Of a DNA stretch of 64,000 nucleotides, positions 37,847-48,075 are shown piece after piece. Under the pieces are notes generated by a model. It had not been told where the DNA came from, did not search any database, and saw nothing but the letters and a program-made list of their open reading frames with translations. The stretch is from assembly GCF_014196835.1 (NCBI RefSeq), contig NZ_JACIEK010000002.1:248001-312000 (forward strand). The letters run 5' to 3'. This stretch comes from Aureimonas pseudogalii. Its GTDB lineage: Bacteria; Pseudomonadota; Alphaproteobacteria; Rhizobiales; Rhizobiaceae. The position numbers and the translations under genes are program-made. Numbering within the stretch: position 1 is the first letter of the stretch; every line of letters starts with the position of its first letter.

Positions 37847-38248
37847 CTATTTGCCGGCGAGAATGCGGCTGGCGACGGCGATGTACTTGCGGCCGGCCTC
37901 CTGCGCCTGCACGAGCGCCTGCTCCATCGGCCGTTCGCCGCGCACGCTGGCGAGCTTGATGAGCATCGGCAGGTTGACGCCGGCGAGAACGTCCACCGTT
38001 CCCTCGTCCATCACCGAGATCGCGAGGTTGGAGGGGGTGCCGCCGAACATGTCGGTGAGGATGATGACGCCCTTGCCGCGATCGGCGTCGCGCACGGCCT
38101 GGACGATGTCGAGGCGGCGCTGTTCCATGTCGTCGTCGGCGCCGATGCAGATCGTCTCGAAGGCTTCCTGCGGCCCCACGACATGCTCGACGGCCAGCTT
38201 GAACTCACGCGCGAGCTGGCCGTGTGTTACCAGCACCAGTCCAATCAT
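37847..38248 (-). CDS. PTS EIIA component of the mannose family (regulatory)
   Basis: 133 residues, MIGLVLVTHGQLAREFKLAV. His9 in VTHG is the phosphorylation site. VIILTDMFGGTPSNLAI is the conserved EIIA-Man signature and AGVNLPMLIKLAS follows it. No EIIB/EIIC permease is encoded nearby, so it is the regulatory EIIA-Man typical of alphaproteobacteria. It sits between hprK and ptsH. A 209-bp gap towards hprK shows no clear ORF. Confidence 0.95.
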   Translation of the reverse strand: MIGLVLVTHGQLAREFKLAVEHVVGPQEAFETICIGADDDMEQRRLDIVQAVRDADRGKGVIILTDMFGGTPSNLAISVMDEGTVDVLAGVNLPMLIKLASVRGERPMEQALVQAQEAGRKYIAVASRILAGK

Positions 38249-38457
38249 TCGTCGTCCACTCCGGAATCGCCGCTCTCGTGGGCAGTCGATTGTGCGCCTG
38301 CTGCCATGACGCCGCAAGGCGGCGGGAGACACAGGCGGCGAGAATTCTTCCAAAAGGCGGCGGACCGGGCGTTGCCGGAGGGCAACACGCTTTCGTGATA
38401 TCTGCGGAACGCGAAGATAGCCTGCCTTTTTGTGCGCCGCACCTGCCCGCATCGCGG

Positions 38458-38916
38458 TCATCGGCGCCCGAGTGGCCCGTCTTCGGCCTCCAGCACGGTG
38501 AGAACGACGTCGGCGCCGAAGGCGGGGTCGCGTGCCGGCAGGAGAATGCGCACCACCGGCTGGCTCGCAATGACCGCGAACGAGGGCTCGGGCAGGCGTA
38601 CGAGAGGAGCGCGCTCGCCGAGATCCACCACGAGATCGAGCGGCGCTCGCGCCGCATGGGGCACGGTGAGAATGCCGACGCCGCGGATCTCGATGAGGCC
38701 GGCGGTGGCGGCGAAGGGCGAGAGCCAGACGCGGCCTCCTTCTGCCTCGACGGCGACCTGATCGTCGGCGACGAGCCGCGCGGGATCGCCGGGGTTGCCG
38801 CCACGGCGCAGCAGCGAGAGCGCCAGCGAGGACTTGCCGCTGCCCGAGGGCCCGCGGATGAGGATGCCGCGACCGCCGACGAGGAGGGCGGTGGCGTGGA
38901 GGTTGGGCGGGCTCAA
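38458..38916 (-). CDS. hprK: HPr kinase/phosphorylase, short alphaproteobacterial form
   Basis: 152 residues, MSPPNLHATALLVGGRGILIRG. The P-loop is RGPSGSGKSSLALSLLRRGG, followed by LVADDQVAVEAEGG (catalytic and metal Asp pair) and IEIRGVGILTVPH, the HprK signature. Only the C-terminal catalytic domain is present, as is normal for alphaproteobacteria; Firmicutes forms are twice as long. It phosphorylates the regulatory Ser of HPr. Its ATG overlaps the chvG stop by four bases, which couples PTS regulation to the ChvG/ChvI system. Confidence 0.94.
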   Translation of the reverse strand: MSPPNLHATALLVGGRGILIRGPSGSGKSSLALSLLRRGGNPGDPARLVADDQVAVEAEGGRVWLSPFAATAGLIEIRGVGILTVPHAARAPLDLVVDLGERAPLVRLPEPSFAVIASQPVVRILLPARDPAFGADVVLTVLEAEDGPLGRR

Positions 38917-40721
38917 TCCTCGGCCGGCAGCGAGACGGTGAAGCGCGCGCCGGCGAAACCCTCCGCACCGGCGGGCGCAGCTAAGTTCTCGGCCTCGATC
39001 TCGCCGCCATGCGCCTCGACGATCTGGCGCGAGATCGACAGGCCGAGCCCGGAATTCTGTCCGAAGGCCTCGGCGCCCGGTCGGTCGGTGTAGAAGCGCT
39101 CGAAGATCCGGTCGATCTTCTCGGCCTGGATGCCCGGCCCGTTGTCCTCGAGGGTGACGACGACCCGCCGGCCCTGGCGGCGCAGGCGCACGGTGATGCG
39201 TCCGCCCTGGTCCGGCACGAAGGACCGGGCGTTGTCGATGAGGTTGGTGAAGACCTGGCTGAGGCGCAGGTCGTGGCCCGAGACGCGGTAGCTCTTGCCC
39301 GGGCCGGGCGGGGCGGTCTCCAGCACGATGGCGGTGTCGCGCCCGGGCTTCAGATGGGCGCGCGCGCCGTCCACCACCGAGCCGACGAGGCCGGCGAGGT
39401 CGATGCGCCCCGAAACCTCGCGGGCGAGCTCGGCATCGAGGCGCGAGGCGTCGGAGATGTCGGTGATCAGCCGGTCGAGCCGGCGCACGTCGTGCTGGAT
39501 GATGGCCAGAAGCCGCTCGCGCGACTGCTCGTTGCGCGCCAGCGGCAGCGTCTCGACGGCCGAACGCAGCGAGGTTAGCGGGTTCTTCAGCTCGTGGGAG
39601 ACGTCGGCGGCGAAGCTCTCGATCGCGTCCATGCGGGCGTAGAGCGCGTTGGTCATGTCGCGGATCGCGGAGGCGAGATTACCGACCTCGTCGGCCCGGT
39701 CGCCGAAATCGGGGATCTCCTCGCGCGCCTTGACCCCGCGCCGCACGCGGATGGCAGCGGCCGCGAGGCGGCGCAGGGGCGTCGCGATGGTGGAGGCGAG
39801 GAGGATCGAGAGCACCACGGTGACGAGCGCGGCCACCGCGAAGGTGCGCACGATCGCCATACGCTCGGCCTGCACGATCTTGTCGATGTCGCCGCCCTGC
39901 GTCGACAGGAGGAGCACGCCGAGCACGGCGCGGAAGCGCTGGATCGGCACGGCGACGGAGACGATCAGCTCGCCATTCTCGGTGGAGCGCACCACCGTGG
40001 CGGGGCCCCCGGTCAGCGCGCTCATCACCTCCGGATAGGTGACGCCCGAGCCGCCCGGCGTCTCTCGGTAGACCGGCAGGCCGCCATGGCCGAAGAGATG
40101 GGCGGCTTGGCGCCCGATCCAGGCGGCGACGCCCTCGCCCTCCTCCTCCACCGGCGGCAGGTTGTAGCGCAGGATCTGGCCGCGCGAGTAGAGGTGCCGC
40201 GAATCGAGGATGAGGTTGGCGTCGCGGTCGTAGAGCCGGGCACGGGTGCGCGTCGGCGAGATCAGCCGCCGCAGCAGCGGGGCGACGCGCTCGGGATTGA
40301 TCGGGAAGTCGAGGCTCTCGGAGGTTTCGGCATTGGGCTGCAGCGTGGCACCCGCCTGCATCTCGAGCAGGCGCTCGGGGTCGAGCGTGATCGAATTGGT
40401 CTCGACGGTGGCCGAGGAGGCGATGGCGCTGGCGATGATCTCGCCCTGCGTCAGCAGGCTCTCGACGCGCGCGTCGATCAGCCCGGCGCGGAACTGGTTG
40501 AGATAGAGGATACCGGAGACGAGGACGATCAGCGCGACGAGATTGAGGAAGACGATGCGCCGCGTCAGCGAGGAGAAGATGGAATGGCCGAGCACCCAGC
40601 GCAGGCGAAACAGCGAGCGCCGGACGAAGGGCACGCGACGCCAGCGCGCCCGCGCGCTGCGGCGCGGCGCGGCGGGGCCGGCCGCGAGCGTGTCGCCGGA
40701 GGAGGGGTCGGTGGAAACCAA
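38913..40721 (-). CDS. chvG: sensor histidine kinase ChvG (ExoS/BvrS family)
   Basis: 602 residues. A basic N-terminal region is followed by one transmembrane helix (IVFLNLVALIVLVSGILYL), a periplasmic sensor domain of about 210 residues, and a second helix (FAVAALVTVVLSILLAS). HAMP comes next, then HisKA with FAADVSHELKNPLTSLRS (phosphoacceptor His) and HATPase motifs NLIDNARSF, EDNGPGIQ and GLGLSISRQIVEAHGG. ChvG senses acid or envelope conditions and signals to ChvI; in this group the pair is needed for symbiosis or virulence. It lies between chvI and hprK. Confidence 0.96.
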   Translation of the reverse strand: MVSTDPSSGDTLAAGPAAPRRSARARWRRVPFVRRSLFRLRWVLGHSIFSSLTRRIVFLNLVALIVLVSGILYLNQFRAGLIDARVESLLTQGEIIASAIASSATVETNSITLDPERLLEMQAGATLQPNAETSESLDFPINPERVAPLLRRLISPTRTRARLYDRDANLILDSRHLYSRGQILRYNLPPVEEEGEGVAAWIGRQAAHLFGHGGLPVYRETPGGSGVTYPEVMSALTGGPATVVRSTENGELIVSVAVPIQRFRAVLGVLLLSTQGGDIDKIVQAERMAIVRTFAVAALVTVVLSILLASTIATPLRRLAAAAIRVRRGVKAREEIPDFGDRADEVGNLASAIRDMTNALYARMDAIESFAADVSHELKNPLTSLRSAVETLPLARNEQSRERLLAIIQHDVRRLDRLITDISDASRLDAELAREVSGRIDLAGLVGSVVDGARAHLKPGRDTAIVLETAPPGPGKSYRVSGHDLRLSQVFTNLIDNARSFVPDQGGRITVRLRRQGRRVVVTLEDNGPGIQAEKIDRIFERFYTDRPGAEAFGQNSGLGLSISRQIVEAHGGEIEAENLAAPAGAEGFAGARFTVSLPAED

Positions 40722-40792
40722 GGTCCCGTCGCGGCCTTTCGTCGGGTCGTCGTCCGTCGGGTTTTCGTTCGCCCGGTCTGGCGGGGCTGGGG

Positions 40793-41494
40793 TCAGATCT
40801 CGCGGAACCGGTAGCCGACGCCGTAGAGGGTCTCGATCATGTCGAAGTCGTCGTCGATCGCCTTGAACTTCTTGCGCAGGCGCTTGATGTGGCTGTCGAT
40901 CGTGCGGTCGTCGACGTAGACCTGCTCGTCATAGGCCGCGTCCATCAGCGCGTCGCGGCTCTTCACGACGCCCGGACGCTGCGCCAGCGAGTGGAGGATG
41001 AGGAACTCGGTGACGGTGAGCGTCACCGGCTGGCCCATCCAGGTGCAGGTGTGGCGCTCCTGGTCCATCACCAGCTGGCCGCGCTCGAGCGAGGACTCGG
41101 GCGCCGGCCCGGTCTTGGCGCCGGCCTCGCGCGGGGCGCCGCGGCGCAGGATGGCGCGCACGCGCTCCACCAGCAGGCGCTGCGAGAAGGGCTTCCGGAT
41201 GTAGTCGTCGGCGCCCATCTTCAGGCCGAAGAGCTCGTCGATCTCCTCGTCCTTGGAGGTGAGGAAGATCACCGGCAGGTCGGACTTCTGGCGCAGGCGG
41301 CGCAGCAGCTCCATTCCGTCCATGCGCGGCATCTTGATGTCGAAGATCGCCAGATGCGGGGGGCGCGCCGACAGGCCTTCGAGCGCCGAGGCGCCGTCGG
41401 TGTAGGTCTCGACCCGGTAGCCCTCGTTCTCGAGCGCGATCGAGACCGACGTCAGAATGTTCCTGTCGTCGTCCACCAGCGCAATCGTCGGCAT
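40793..41494 (-). CDS. chvI: response regulator ChvI (OmpR family)
   Basis: 233 residues, [21 protein letters not shown]. The receiver has the acidic pair DDD, the phosphorylated Asp in [15 protein letters not shown] and the Lys in [10 protein letters not shown]. The winged-helix DNA-binding domain carries [19 protein letters not shown] and [17 protein letters not shown]. It is the partner of ChvG, 71 bp upstream of it. In related species it controls exopolysaccharide, motility and central carbon genes such as pckA. Confidence 0.96.
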   Translation of the reverse strand: MPTIALVDDDRNILTSVSIALENEGYRVETYTDGASALEGLSARPPHLAIFDIKMPRMDGMELLRRLRQKSDLPVIFLTSKDEEIDELFGLKMGADDYIRKPFSQRLLVERVRAILRRGAPREAGAKTGPAPESSLERGQLVMDQERHTCTWMGQPVTLTVTEFLILHSLAQRPGVVKSRDALMDAAYDEQVYVDDRTIDSHIKRLRKKFKAIDDDFDMIETLYGVGYRFREI

Positions 41495-41797
41495 GCCTTC
41501 ACTCCATGTTCCCGCCGCACCGGCCGGGCGGGGGATGGTTCCGCCGCGCCGCGCCGACGCGCGATCCGCATCGATGGCGACGCGTCCGGCGCCCCGCCAA
41601 GACGGCGGAGCGAGGAGAACGCGTCATCCGAGAATGCTTTCCCGGGAGAATGTGGCATTTCGCACGCATTTGCAAAGATTTTGCCGGAAGCGTGTGAAAA
41701 CCTTTGCTTTTTCACGCGAAAGCCGGGCGCGAGAAGCGAACGAGACCGGCTCGCTCGCCGTCTGCCGGCTCTCGGGGGGGGGGGCACGTCAGCCGAA
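41495..41797. other. 303-bp intergenic region upstream of chvI
   Basis: No gene is recognised. It contains a run of 11 G (41774-41784) just after the stop of the PNPOx-like gene. Further in lies the small dyad GTGAAAA (41694-41700) / TTTTCAC (41709-41715) within an A+T-rich patch (about 41630-41720) that probably includes the chvI promoter. Confidence 0.5.
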
Positions 41798-42277
41798 TCA
41801 GAGCTGAACCTTGACGTGTTCCGAGACGTCGGGCTGCGGCTTGTCGCCGAGATAGGCCTTGGCGAACTCCCAGGCCTGCGTGACCTTGTTGGCCTTCACG
41901 TCCCAGATCTCGGCCTGCGAGGGGTCGATCACGAAGACGCCCACGCCTTCACCGTCCTTGCCCTGCGGCATCCAGGCCTCGATCTCGGCGTCCCAGATCT
42001 CGTCGATGCGGGCGCGGTCCTGCGTCACGCTCGCCGTTCCCGACACCGCGACGTAGGATCCGTGCTTGGTGAAGGTGCAGGCGACCTGATCGTCGCCCTC
42101 GACCTCGCCGACCTTGTGCGAGCGGATGTCGGTGACGAAGAGGATCTGGCCGCGCTCGCGCGAGATGCGCGGCGCCATCGGCCGGGCGCGCAGCTTGGTG
42201 CCGTCGCGCGTCGTCACCATGCAGGTGTCGAACTCGGCGATCATCTCCCAGAACGTCTCGGTGGAGCCTTGCGTCAT
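41798..42277 (-). CDS. pyridoxamine 5'-phosphate oxidase family protein (general stress protein 26-like)
   Basis: 159 residues, MTQGSTETFWEMIAEFDTCM. The split-barrel flavin fold is shown by LRARPMAPRISRERGQILFVTD, then VACTFTKHGSYVAVSGTASV, RIDEIWDAEIEAWMPQG and SQAEIWDVKANKV. This is the pattern of the stress-protein 26 subgroup (PNPOx-like) and not of PdxH. Probably binds FMN, F420 or heme; function unknown. It lies between chvI and the divergent pckA. Confidence 0.88.
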   Translation of the reverse strand: MTQGSTETFWEMIAEFDTCMVTTRDGTKLRARPMAPRISRERGQILFVTDIRSHKVGEVEGDDQVACTFTKHGSYVAVSGTASVTQDRARIDEIWDAEIEAWMPQGKDGEGVGVFVIDPSQAEIWDVKANKVTQAWEFAKAYLGDKPQPDVSEHVKVQL

Positions 42278-42637
42278 CGTCTGTCCCTTCCCGTCGGAGC
42301 GGCGCTCGGCAAGCGCCGGTGTCGGCGGCCCGCCCGCCCTTCAGGCTTCCCAACGCGCGGGCGCCCGAAAGGTGCCTGCCGGCATCGCGGGAGAGACGCA
42401 ACGTCCCCGCCCGAGCCCGGACTGTGAGACGAATGAGAAATATTTTCACGCCGCAGCCGGCTCGCAAATGCGTCCTGAACCGATTTAGTCGGAAGATGAC
42501 CTCTTCTAAACCGATTAAACACCTGAAAAGGCTTAAGAATTAAGCATCATGACGAGTTGCCGCACCGCCCTGTCGCATACTATGCATGGCGCCGAGAAGC
42601 CGAGCTGCTTCCTGCCCATCCACGAGGGGATTTCGAC
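42278..42637. promoter_or_regulatory. 360-bp divergent regulatory region, pckA promoter
   Basis: No gene is seen. The stretch 42430-42550 is markedly A+T-rich. It holds a direct repeat AACCGATT at 42478-42485 and 42509-42516, 31 bp (three helical turns) apart, and a perfect palindrome GCTTAA-GAA-TTAAGC at 42531-42545. These look like regulator sites for pckA, which in relatives responds to ChvI and to gluconeogenic growth. The pckA Shine-Dalgarno is GAGGGGA at about 42624-42630. Confidence 0.55.
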
Positions 42638-44248
<1,611 letters not shown>

Positions 44249-44277
44249 CGCCGGCCCAAGTTGCTCTGGGAGGAGCG

Positions 44278-44317
44278 AAGGCCTGCGGCCCCTCGGGGTT
44301 GCGGGCCTTTTCGTTTT
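44278..44317 (+). terminator. Rho-independent terminator of pckA
   Basis: A 14-bp stem (AAGGCCTGCGGCCC with GGGTTGCGGGCCTT, three G-T wobbles, loop CTC) is followed by TTCGTTTT. It starts 30 bases after the pckA stop codon. Confidence 0.85.
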
Positions 44318-44413
44318 GTGGCTCACCTTCGCCCCGGCGCGAGAGACCCGGCGTTCGGCCCCCGCATCGGGCGGGAGGGCGCAAGGCCGACGGTTCGAGA
44401 AGGTCCGGCCGAC

Positions 44414-44857
44414 ATGGACAGATATGGTTCCGAGAAAGGGCTCTTCGTCAGTTCGCGCGTGCGCATTCCCGACGACGAGCTGGAGGAGGCCTTCATCCGC
44501 TCGGCCGGGCCGGGCGGGCAGAACGTCAACAAGGTGGCGACGGCCGTGCAACTGCGCTTTCGCGCGAGCGCCTCCAGCGTCCTCTCCGACGACGTCAAGA
44601 CACGCCTCCTGAAGCTCGCGGGCTCGAGGGCGACGAAGGAGGGCGAGATCCTGCTGGAGGCCTCGCGCCACCGCACGCAGGAGCGCAACCGCCAGGACGC
44701 CCGCGACCGGCTGGTGGCGCTGGTGCGCGAGGCGCTGGTTCCGCCGCCGCCGCCGCGGCGCAAGACGCGGCCGACGCGCGGCTCGGTGGAGCGCCGCCTC
44801 GACGCCAAGAAGGGCCGCTCCGACACCAAGCGCATGCGAGGCCGCGTCGACGACTGA
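44414..44857 (+). CDS. arfB: ribosome-rescue aminoacyl-tRNA hydrolase ArfB
   Basis: 147 residues from the ATG at 44414 (MDRYGSEKGLFVSSRVRIPDDE); an earlier in-frame start overlaps the pckA terminator and is rejected. The catalytic GGQ motif is in IRSAGPGGQNVNKVATAVQL. The C-terminal tail is strongly basic (KTRPTRGSVERRLDAKKGRS, then TKRMRGRVDD), which in ArfB enters the mRNA channel of stalled ribosomes. It hydrolyses peptidyl-tRNA on non-stop complexes. It is transcribed alone after pckA. Confidence 0.94.
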   Translation: MDRYGSEKGLFVSSRVRIPDDELEEAFIRSAGPGGQNVNKVATAVQLRFRASASSVLSDDVKTRLLKLAGSRATKEGEILLEASRHRTQERNRQDARDRLVALVREALVPPPPPRRKTRPTRGSVERRLDAKKGRSDTKRMRGRVDD

Positions 44858-45132
44858 GCGAACGCGAGGCGTCGCGCTACCCGCGTCCGGTCTGCGTCCG
44901 TCTGCCGCAGCATCCGGTCTGCGCCCGATCTCGCGCTTCGAGGCCGCGAAAAACATCTGCCGAAATCAGACGCTTAGCCAGCCACCTAACGTTCGCATCG
45001 ATCGTTGCTTCGAAGCGAATGCCGCTATCACTGGGGCGTGATCACAAAAGTCTGCACCTTTTTCGAGCGCTCGCCCGTATCTCGTGCACCTTTCGATCTT
45101 CCGGAAGGCGAACCTTTCCAAAGGAACGCTCC

Positions 45133-45696
45133 ATGATCCAGTCCTTCATTCGCAACGCCGCCATCGCCACCGTCCTCGCCGGTTCGATCTCCGGTGCCGC
45201 CTTCGCCCAGACCGCCGCGTCGGTCGAAGTCGGCGGTGCGCCGATGTACGCGAACAAGACGATCGCCGAGAACGCGCCGAACGCCTCCAACCTCACCACG
45301 CTGGTGGCGGCCGTGAAGGCGGCCGGTCTCGTGGAGACCCTCGGCGGCAAGGGCCCGTTCACGGTCTTCGCGCCGACCAACGCGGCCTTCGAGAAGCTGC
45401 CCGCCGGCACGGTGGACACGCTGGTGAAGCCCGAGAACAAGGCGATGCTGACGAAGATCCTGACCTATCACGTGGTCCCAGCCAAGGCGACGTCGGAAGC
45501 CGCGATGAAGATGATCAAGGACGACGGCGGCAAGCACATGGTCAAGACCGTCGAGGGCGAGGAACTGACGCTCGCGATGAAGGGCGACAAGCTCACGGTC
45601 ACCGACGCCAAGGGCAACGTCGCCACGGTGACCCAGGCCGACGTGCTACAGGCGAACGGCGTCGTGCACGTCATCGACACCGTGCTGATGCCCTGA
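45133..45696 (+). CDS. secreted fasciclin (FAS1) domain protein
   Basis: 187 residues, MIQSFIRNAAIATVLAGSIS with a signal peptide ending AAFAQ. One FAS1 domain follows: NLTTLVAAVKAAGLVETL, GPFTVFAPTNAAFEKLPAGT (H1 motif), ILTYHVVPAKATS (YH motif) and NGVVHVIDTVLMP (H2). FAS1 proteins are extracytoplasmic adhesion or surface proteins; in rhizobia one (Nex18) is linked to symbiosis. An AAAGGAACG ribosome-binding region precedes the ATG. A hairpin follows the stop. Confidence 0.93.
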   Translation: MIQSFIRNAAIATVLAGSISGAAFAQTAASVEVGGAPMYANKTIAENAPNASNLTTLVAAVKAAGLVETLGGKGPFTVFAPTNAAFEKLPAGTVDTLVKPENKAMLTKILTYHVVPAKATSEAAMKMIKDDGGKHMVKTVEGEELTLAMKGDKLTVTDAKGNVATVTQADVLQANGVVHVIDTVLMP

Positions 45697-45710
45697 TCCC
45701 GGCGACTCTG

Positions 45711-45749
45711 GCGAAGCGGCGCGAATCTCACGCCGCTTCGCCTTCTTCC
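45711..45749 (+). terminator. terminator-like hairpin after the fasciclin gene
   Basis: GCGAAGCGGCG (45711-45721) pairs perfectly with CGCCGCTTCGC (45731-45741). The following CTTCTTCC is only moderately T-rich, so efficiency is uncertain. Confidence 0.6.
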
Positions 45750-45878
45750 GGCGCTTCCGTTCCCCGTCGGGAGCGGGGGCGCCTCGTGCGTTGCGGCTCG
45801 TGCTGCGACGGGACGCCTTGCCGGCGGCGGCCTCGCCGGCCATCTCTTCACCTTCGAAACACGTCTTGCGAGGTCGCC

Positions 45879-46361
45879 ATGCGTCGACGCGAATTTCTCG
45901 GAGCCGGGGCGCTCGGCCTCGTCGGACTCGGTCTCTGGTCGCGCGCCGGCGCTGCCGCGAGCGGGACCTTCCCCGTTCAGATGAGCGATGCGGACTGGAA
46001 GGCCAAGCTCTCGCCCGACGCCTATGCGGTGCTACGCCAGGAGGCGACCGAGCGGCCCTTCTCGAGCCCGCTCAACGACGTGAAGACCGCCGGCACCTTC
46101 CACTGCGCGGGCTGCGACAACGCGGTCTATTCGTCGGAGACCAAGTTCGACTCGGGCACGGGCTGGCCGAGCTTCTGGGAGGCGGTGGACGCCAGCGTCG
46201 GCACGCACACCGACTATGTGCTGGTCTATCCCCGAACCGAGGTGCACTGCGCCCAGTGCGGCGGTCATCTCGGCCACGTCTTCGACGACGGGCCCAAGCC
46301 CACCGGCAAGCGTCACTGCATCAACGGCGTGGCGATGCGCTTCGAGGCCGGGGTGTCCTGA
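45879..46361 (+). CDS. msrB: peptide-methionine (R)-S-oxide reductase, exported
   Basis: 160 residues from the ATG at 45879, preceded by GAGG. The N-terminus MRRREFLGAGALGLVGLGLW is a twin-arginine-type leader, so the protein is probably exported and protects periplasmic proteins. The MsrB domain has two zinc CxxC pairs (HCAGCDNAVY and HCAQCGGHLGHVF), GTGWPSFWEAV and the catalytic Cys in GKRHCINGVAMRF. A cytoplasmic MsrB would lack the leader. The gene stands alone between the fasciclin and Hsp20 genes. Confidence 0.94.
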   Translation: MRRREFLGAGALGLVGLGLWSRAGAAASGTFPVQMSDADWKAKLSPDAYAVLRQEATERPFSSPLNDVKTAGTFHCAGCDNAVYSSETKFDSGTGWPSFWEAVDASVGTHTDYVLVYPRTEVHCAQCGGHLGHVFDDGPKPTGKRHCINGVAMRFEAGVS

Positions 46362-46522
46362 GGCGCTTAGCGGATCATCAAGCTTTCGGGTTCTTGATGG
46401 ACGGGCCGGGGCGCCGGCATTGAAGGCGGCCCCGGCCCACGCCATATCGCAGGGGAACGCGGAGGGTGCCTCATCGAGGGCCTTTCGCGACGAAAGTCGC
46501 TTGTCACGAGGGCTTGGCTGAG

Positions 46523-46954
46523 ATGAACAGGATGGCTCCGTTTTCCAACCCGCTGCTGCTCGGCTTCGACGGCGTCGAGAAGACGCTCGAGAGGATCGGG
46601 AAGGGCAGCGACGGATATCCGCCCTACAATATCGAACGGCTGGCCCCCGGCGAGGCCGGCGAGCGCGGCGGAGCGATCCGCATCACGCTCGCGGTGGCCG
46701 GCTTCCGGCCGGAGGATCTGGAGATCACCACCGAGGAGAACCAGCTGACCATCCGGGGCTCGCAAAGCGACCGGGCGGATCGCGAGTTTCTCCATCGCGG
46801 GATCGCCGCCCGCCAGTTCCAGAAGAGCTTCCTCTTTGCCGACGGAATGCGAATTCTCGGGGCGCAGCTGAAGAACGGGCTTCTGATGGTGGACCTCGCC
46901 AAGCCCCAGCCCGAGCGCGTGGTGAAAAAGATCGAGATCGCCGTCGAGGATTGA
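46523..46954 (+). CDS. small heat-shock protein, Hsp20 family (IbpA-like)
   Basis: 143 residues from the ATG at 46523 (MNRMAPFSNPLLLGFDGVEK). The alpha-crystallin domain begins PPYNIERLAPGE and includes IRITLAVAGFRPEDLEITTE, the variant of the conserved VDLPG loop (HRGIAARQFQKSFLFADGM) and LLMVDLAKPQPE near the end. ATP-independent holdase. No ROSE-type thermometer was identified in the 160 bp upstream. It precedes a DUF1150 gene by 44 bp, a pair conserved in Hyphomicrobiales. Confidence 0.93.
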   Translation: MNRMAPFSNPLLLGFDGVEKTLERIGKGSDGYPPYNIERLAPGEAGERGGAIRITLAVAGFRPEDLEITTEENQLTIRGSQSDRADREFLHRGIAARQFQKSFLFADGMRILGAQLKNGLLMVDLAKPQPERVVKKIEIAVED

Positions 46955-46998
46955 ACTCCACGCCGCCTTCTCCCGTTTGCCTTTCAAGGAGACGATTG

Positions 46999-47268
46999 AT
47001 GACCCAGTTTCAGTCTACGACGTGCATGCCTTCCGCAGTTTCCGAAGGCGATCTGGCGGCGATCGGCGAAGGCCATCTGGCCTATCTGCGCCGTATGTCG
47101 TCCGACGACATCCGTGCGCGCTTCCCCTCCGCCCAATCGATCCGCCCCGGTATCAAGCTCTGGGCGCTGTTCTCGGCCGATGGCACACCGCTCGCGGTGT
47201 CCGATGATCGCGGCTCGATCCTGGCGAGCGCGACCGAAAACGAGCTTCTGACCGTCAGCCTGCACTGA
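46999..47268 (+). CDS. DUF1150 family protein
   Basis: 89 residues, MTQFQSTTCMPSAVSEGDLA, with AAGGAG before the ATG. The family core is GEGHLAYLRRMSSDDIRARF followed by IKLWALFSADGTPLAVSDDR. Function unknown; these small acidic proteins regularly accompany IbpA-like Hsp20 genes, suggesting a role in the heat response. A GC hairpin without T-run (47298-47327) follows, before the convergent ptsN gene. Confidence 0.88.
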   Translation: MTQFQSTTCMPSAVSEGDLAAIGEGHLAYLRRMSSDDIRARFPSAQSIRPGIKLWALFSADGTPLAVSDDRGSILASATENELLTVSLH

Positions 47269-47468
47269 CGGCGATCCCCGATGAATTCACCGGCCGCGCC
47301 GGCTTCGGATTGAACCCCGGAGCCGGCGTCGTCATGTCAGGAGTCGGTTCGGCGAAAAGCGGTTCACCGGAGCGATTCCAGCTGTTTGTTTGCTGTATTT
47401 TTCGGATGTGAACGCCGATTTGGCTTTCCCTGGAAATGCTCTCGGTTCGGCCGTGGCCGCGCGACCTT

Positions 47469-47966
47469 TCAGGCCGCGGCCGGATCCTGCGTCATCAGAT
47501 AGTGAAGCGCCGCAGCGTCGCGTGAAGCGCGCAGCTCGCGCACCGTCTGGGGGTGGCGGAGCATGCGCGCGATCTTCGACAGTGCCTTCAGGTGGTCGGC
47601 GCCCGCCCCTTCCGGGGCGATCAGCAGGAACACGAGATCCACCGGCTGGTCGTCCAGCGCCTCGAAGTCTACCGGCTTGATCAGGCGGCCGAAGACGCCG
47701 CGAATGCGCGGCAGCGTGGCGAGCTTGCCGTGGGGAATGCCGATGCCGTTGCCGATGCCGGTGGAGCCCAGCCGCTCGCGCGCCAGTACCGTCTCGAAGA
47801 TCTCCCGCGCCTCGAGGCCGGTGAGAAGGGCGGCCCGCTCGCTGAGATCCTGCAGAACCTGCTTCTTGGAATGCGAGCGAAGGCCGGGAAGGATGGCGTC
47901 TTCGGCGATGAGGTCGGAGAGATGCAACTTCGGTCTGCCCTTCGCCTGACGCCGTCGCGCCGACAC
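47469..47966 (-). CDS. ptsN: PTS IIA-like nitrogen regulatory protein
   Basis: 165 residues from a GTG at 47966; a TTG at 47927 would give the more usual length of about 152. The sequence has LIAEDAILPGLRSHSKKQVL at the start. The phosphorylatable His is in GIGNGIGIPHGKLATL, and LIKPVDFEALDDQPVDLVFL is the EIIA-Ntr signature. It is the end point of the EI-Ntr/HPr phosphorelay and regulates potassium and other transport. It lies downstream of hpf and rpoN as in most proteobacteria. Confidence 0.95.
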   Translation of the reverse strand: MSARRRQAKGRPKLHLSDLIAEDAILPGLRSHSKKQVLQDLSERAALLTGLEAREIFETVLARERLGSTGIGNGIGIPHGKLATLPRIRGVFGRLIKPVDFEALDDQPVDLVFLLIAPEGAGADHLKALSKIARMLRHPQTVRELRASRDAAALHYLMTQDPAAA

Positions 47967-48075
47967 CCGTCGGTGGATCGACCCCGGCCCGCCGGCGGTC
48001 GCCCGCCGGGGTCGGTACGCGTGGGACGGGTAGCGGCCGCTCTGGCCACCACCCGTCCGATGGGTGCGCCGGGTA

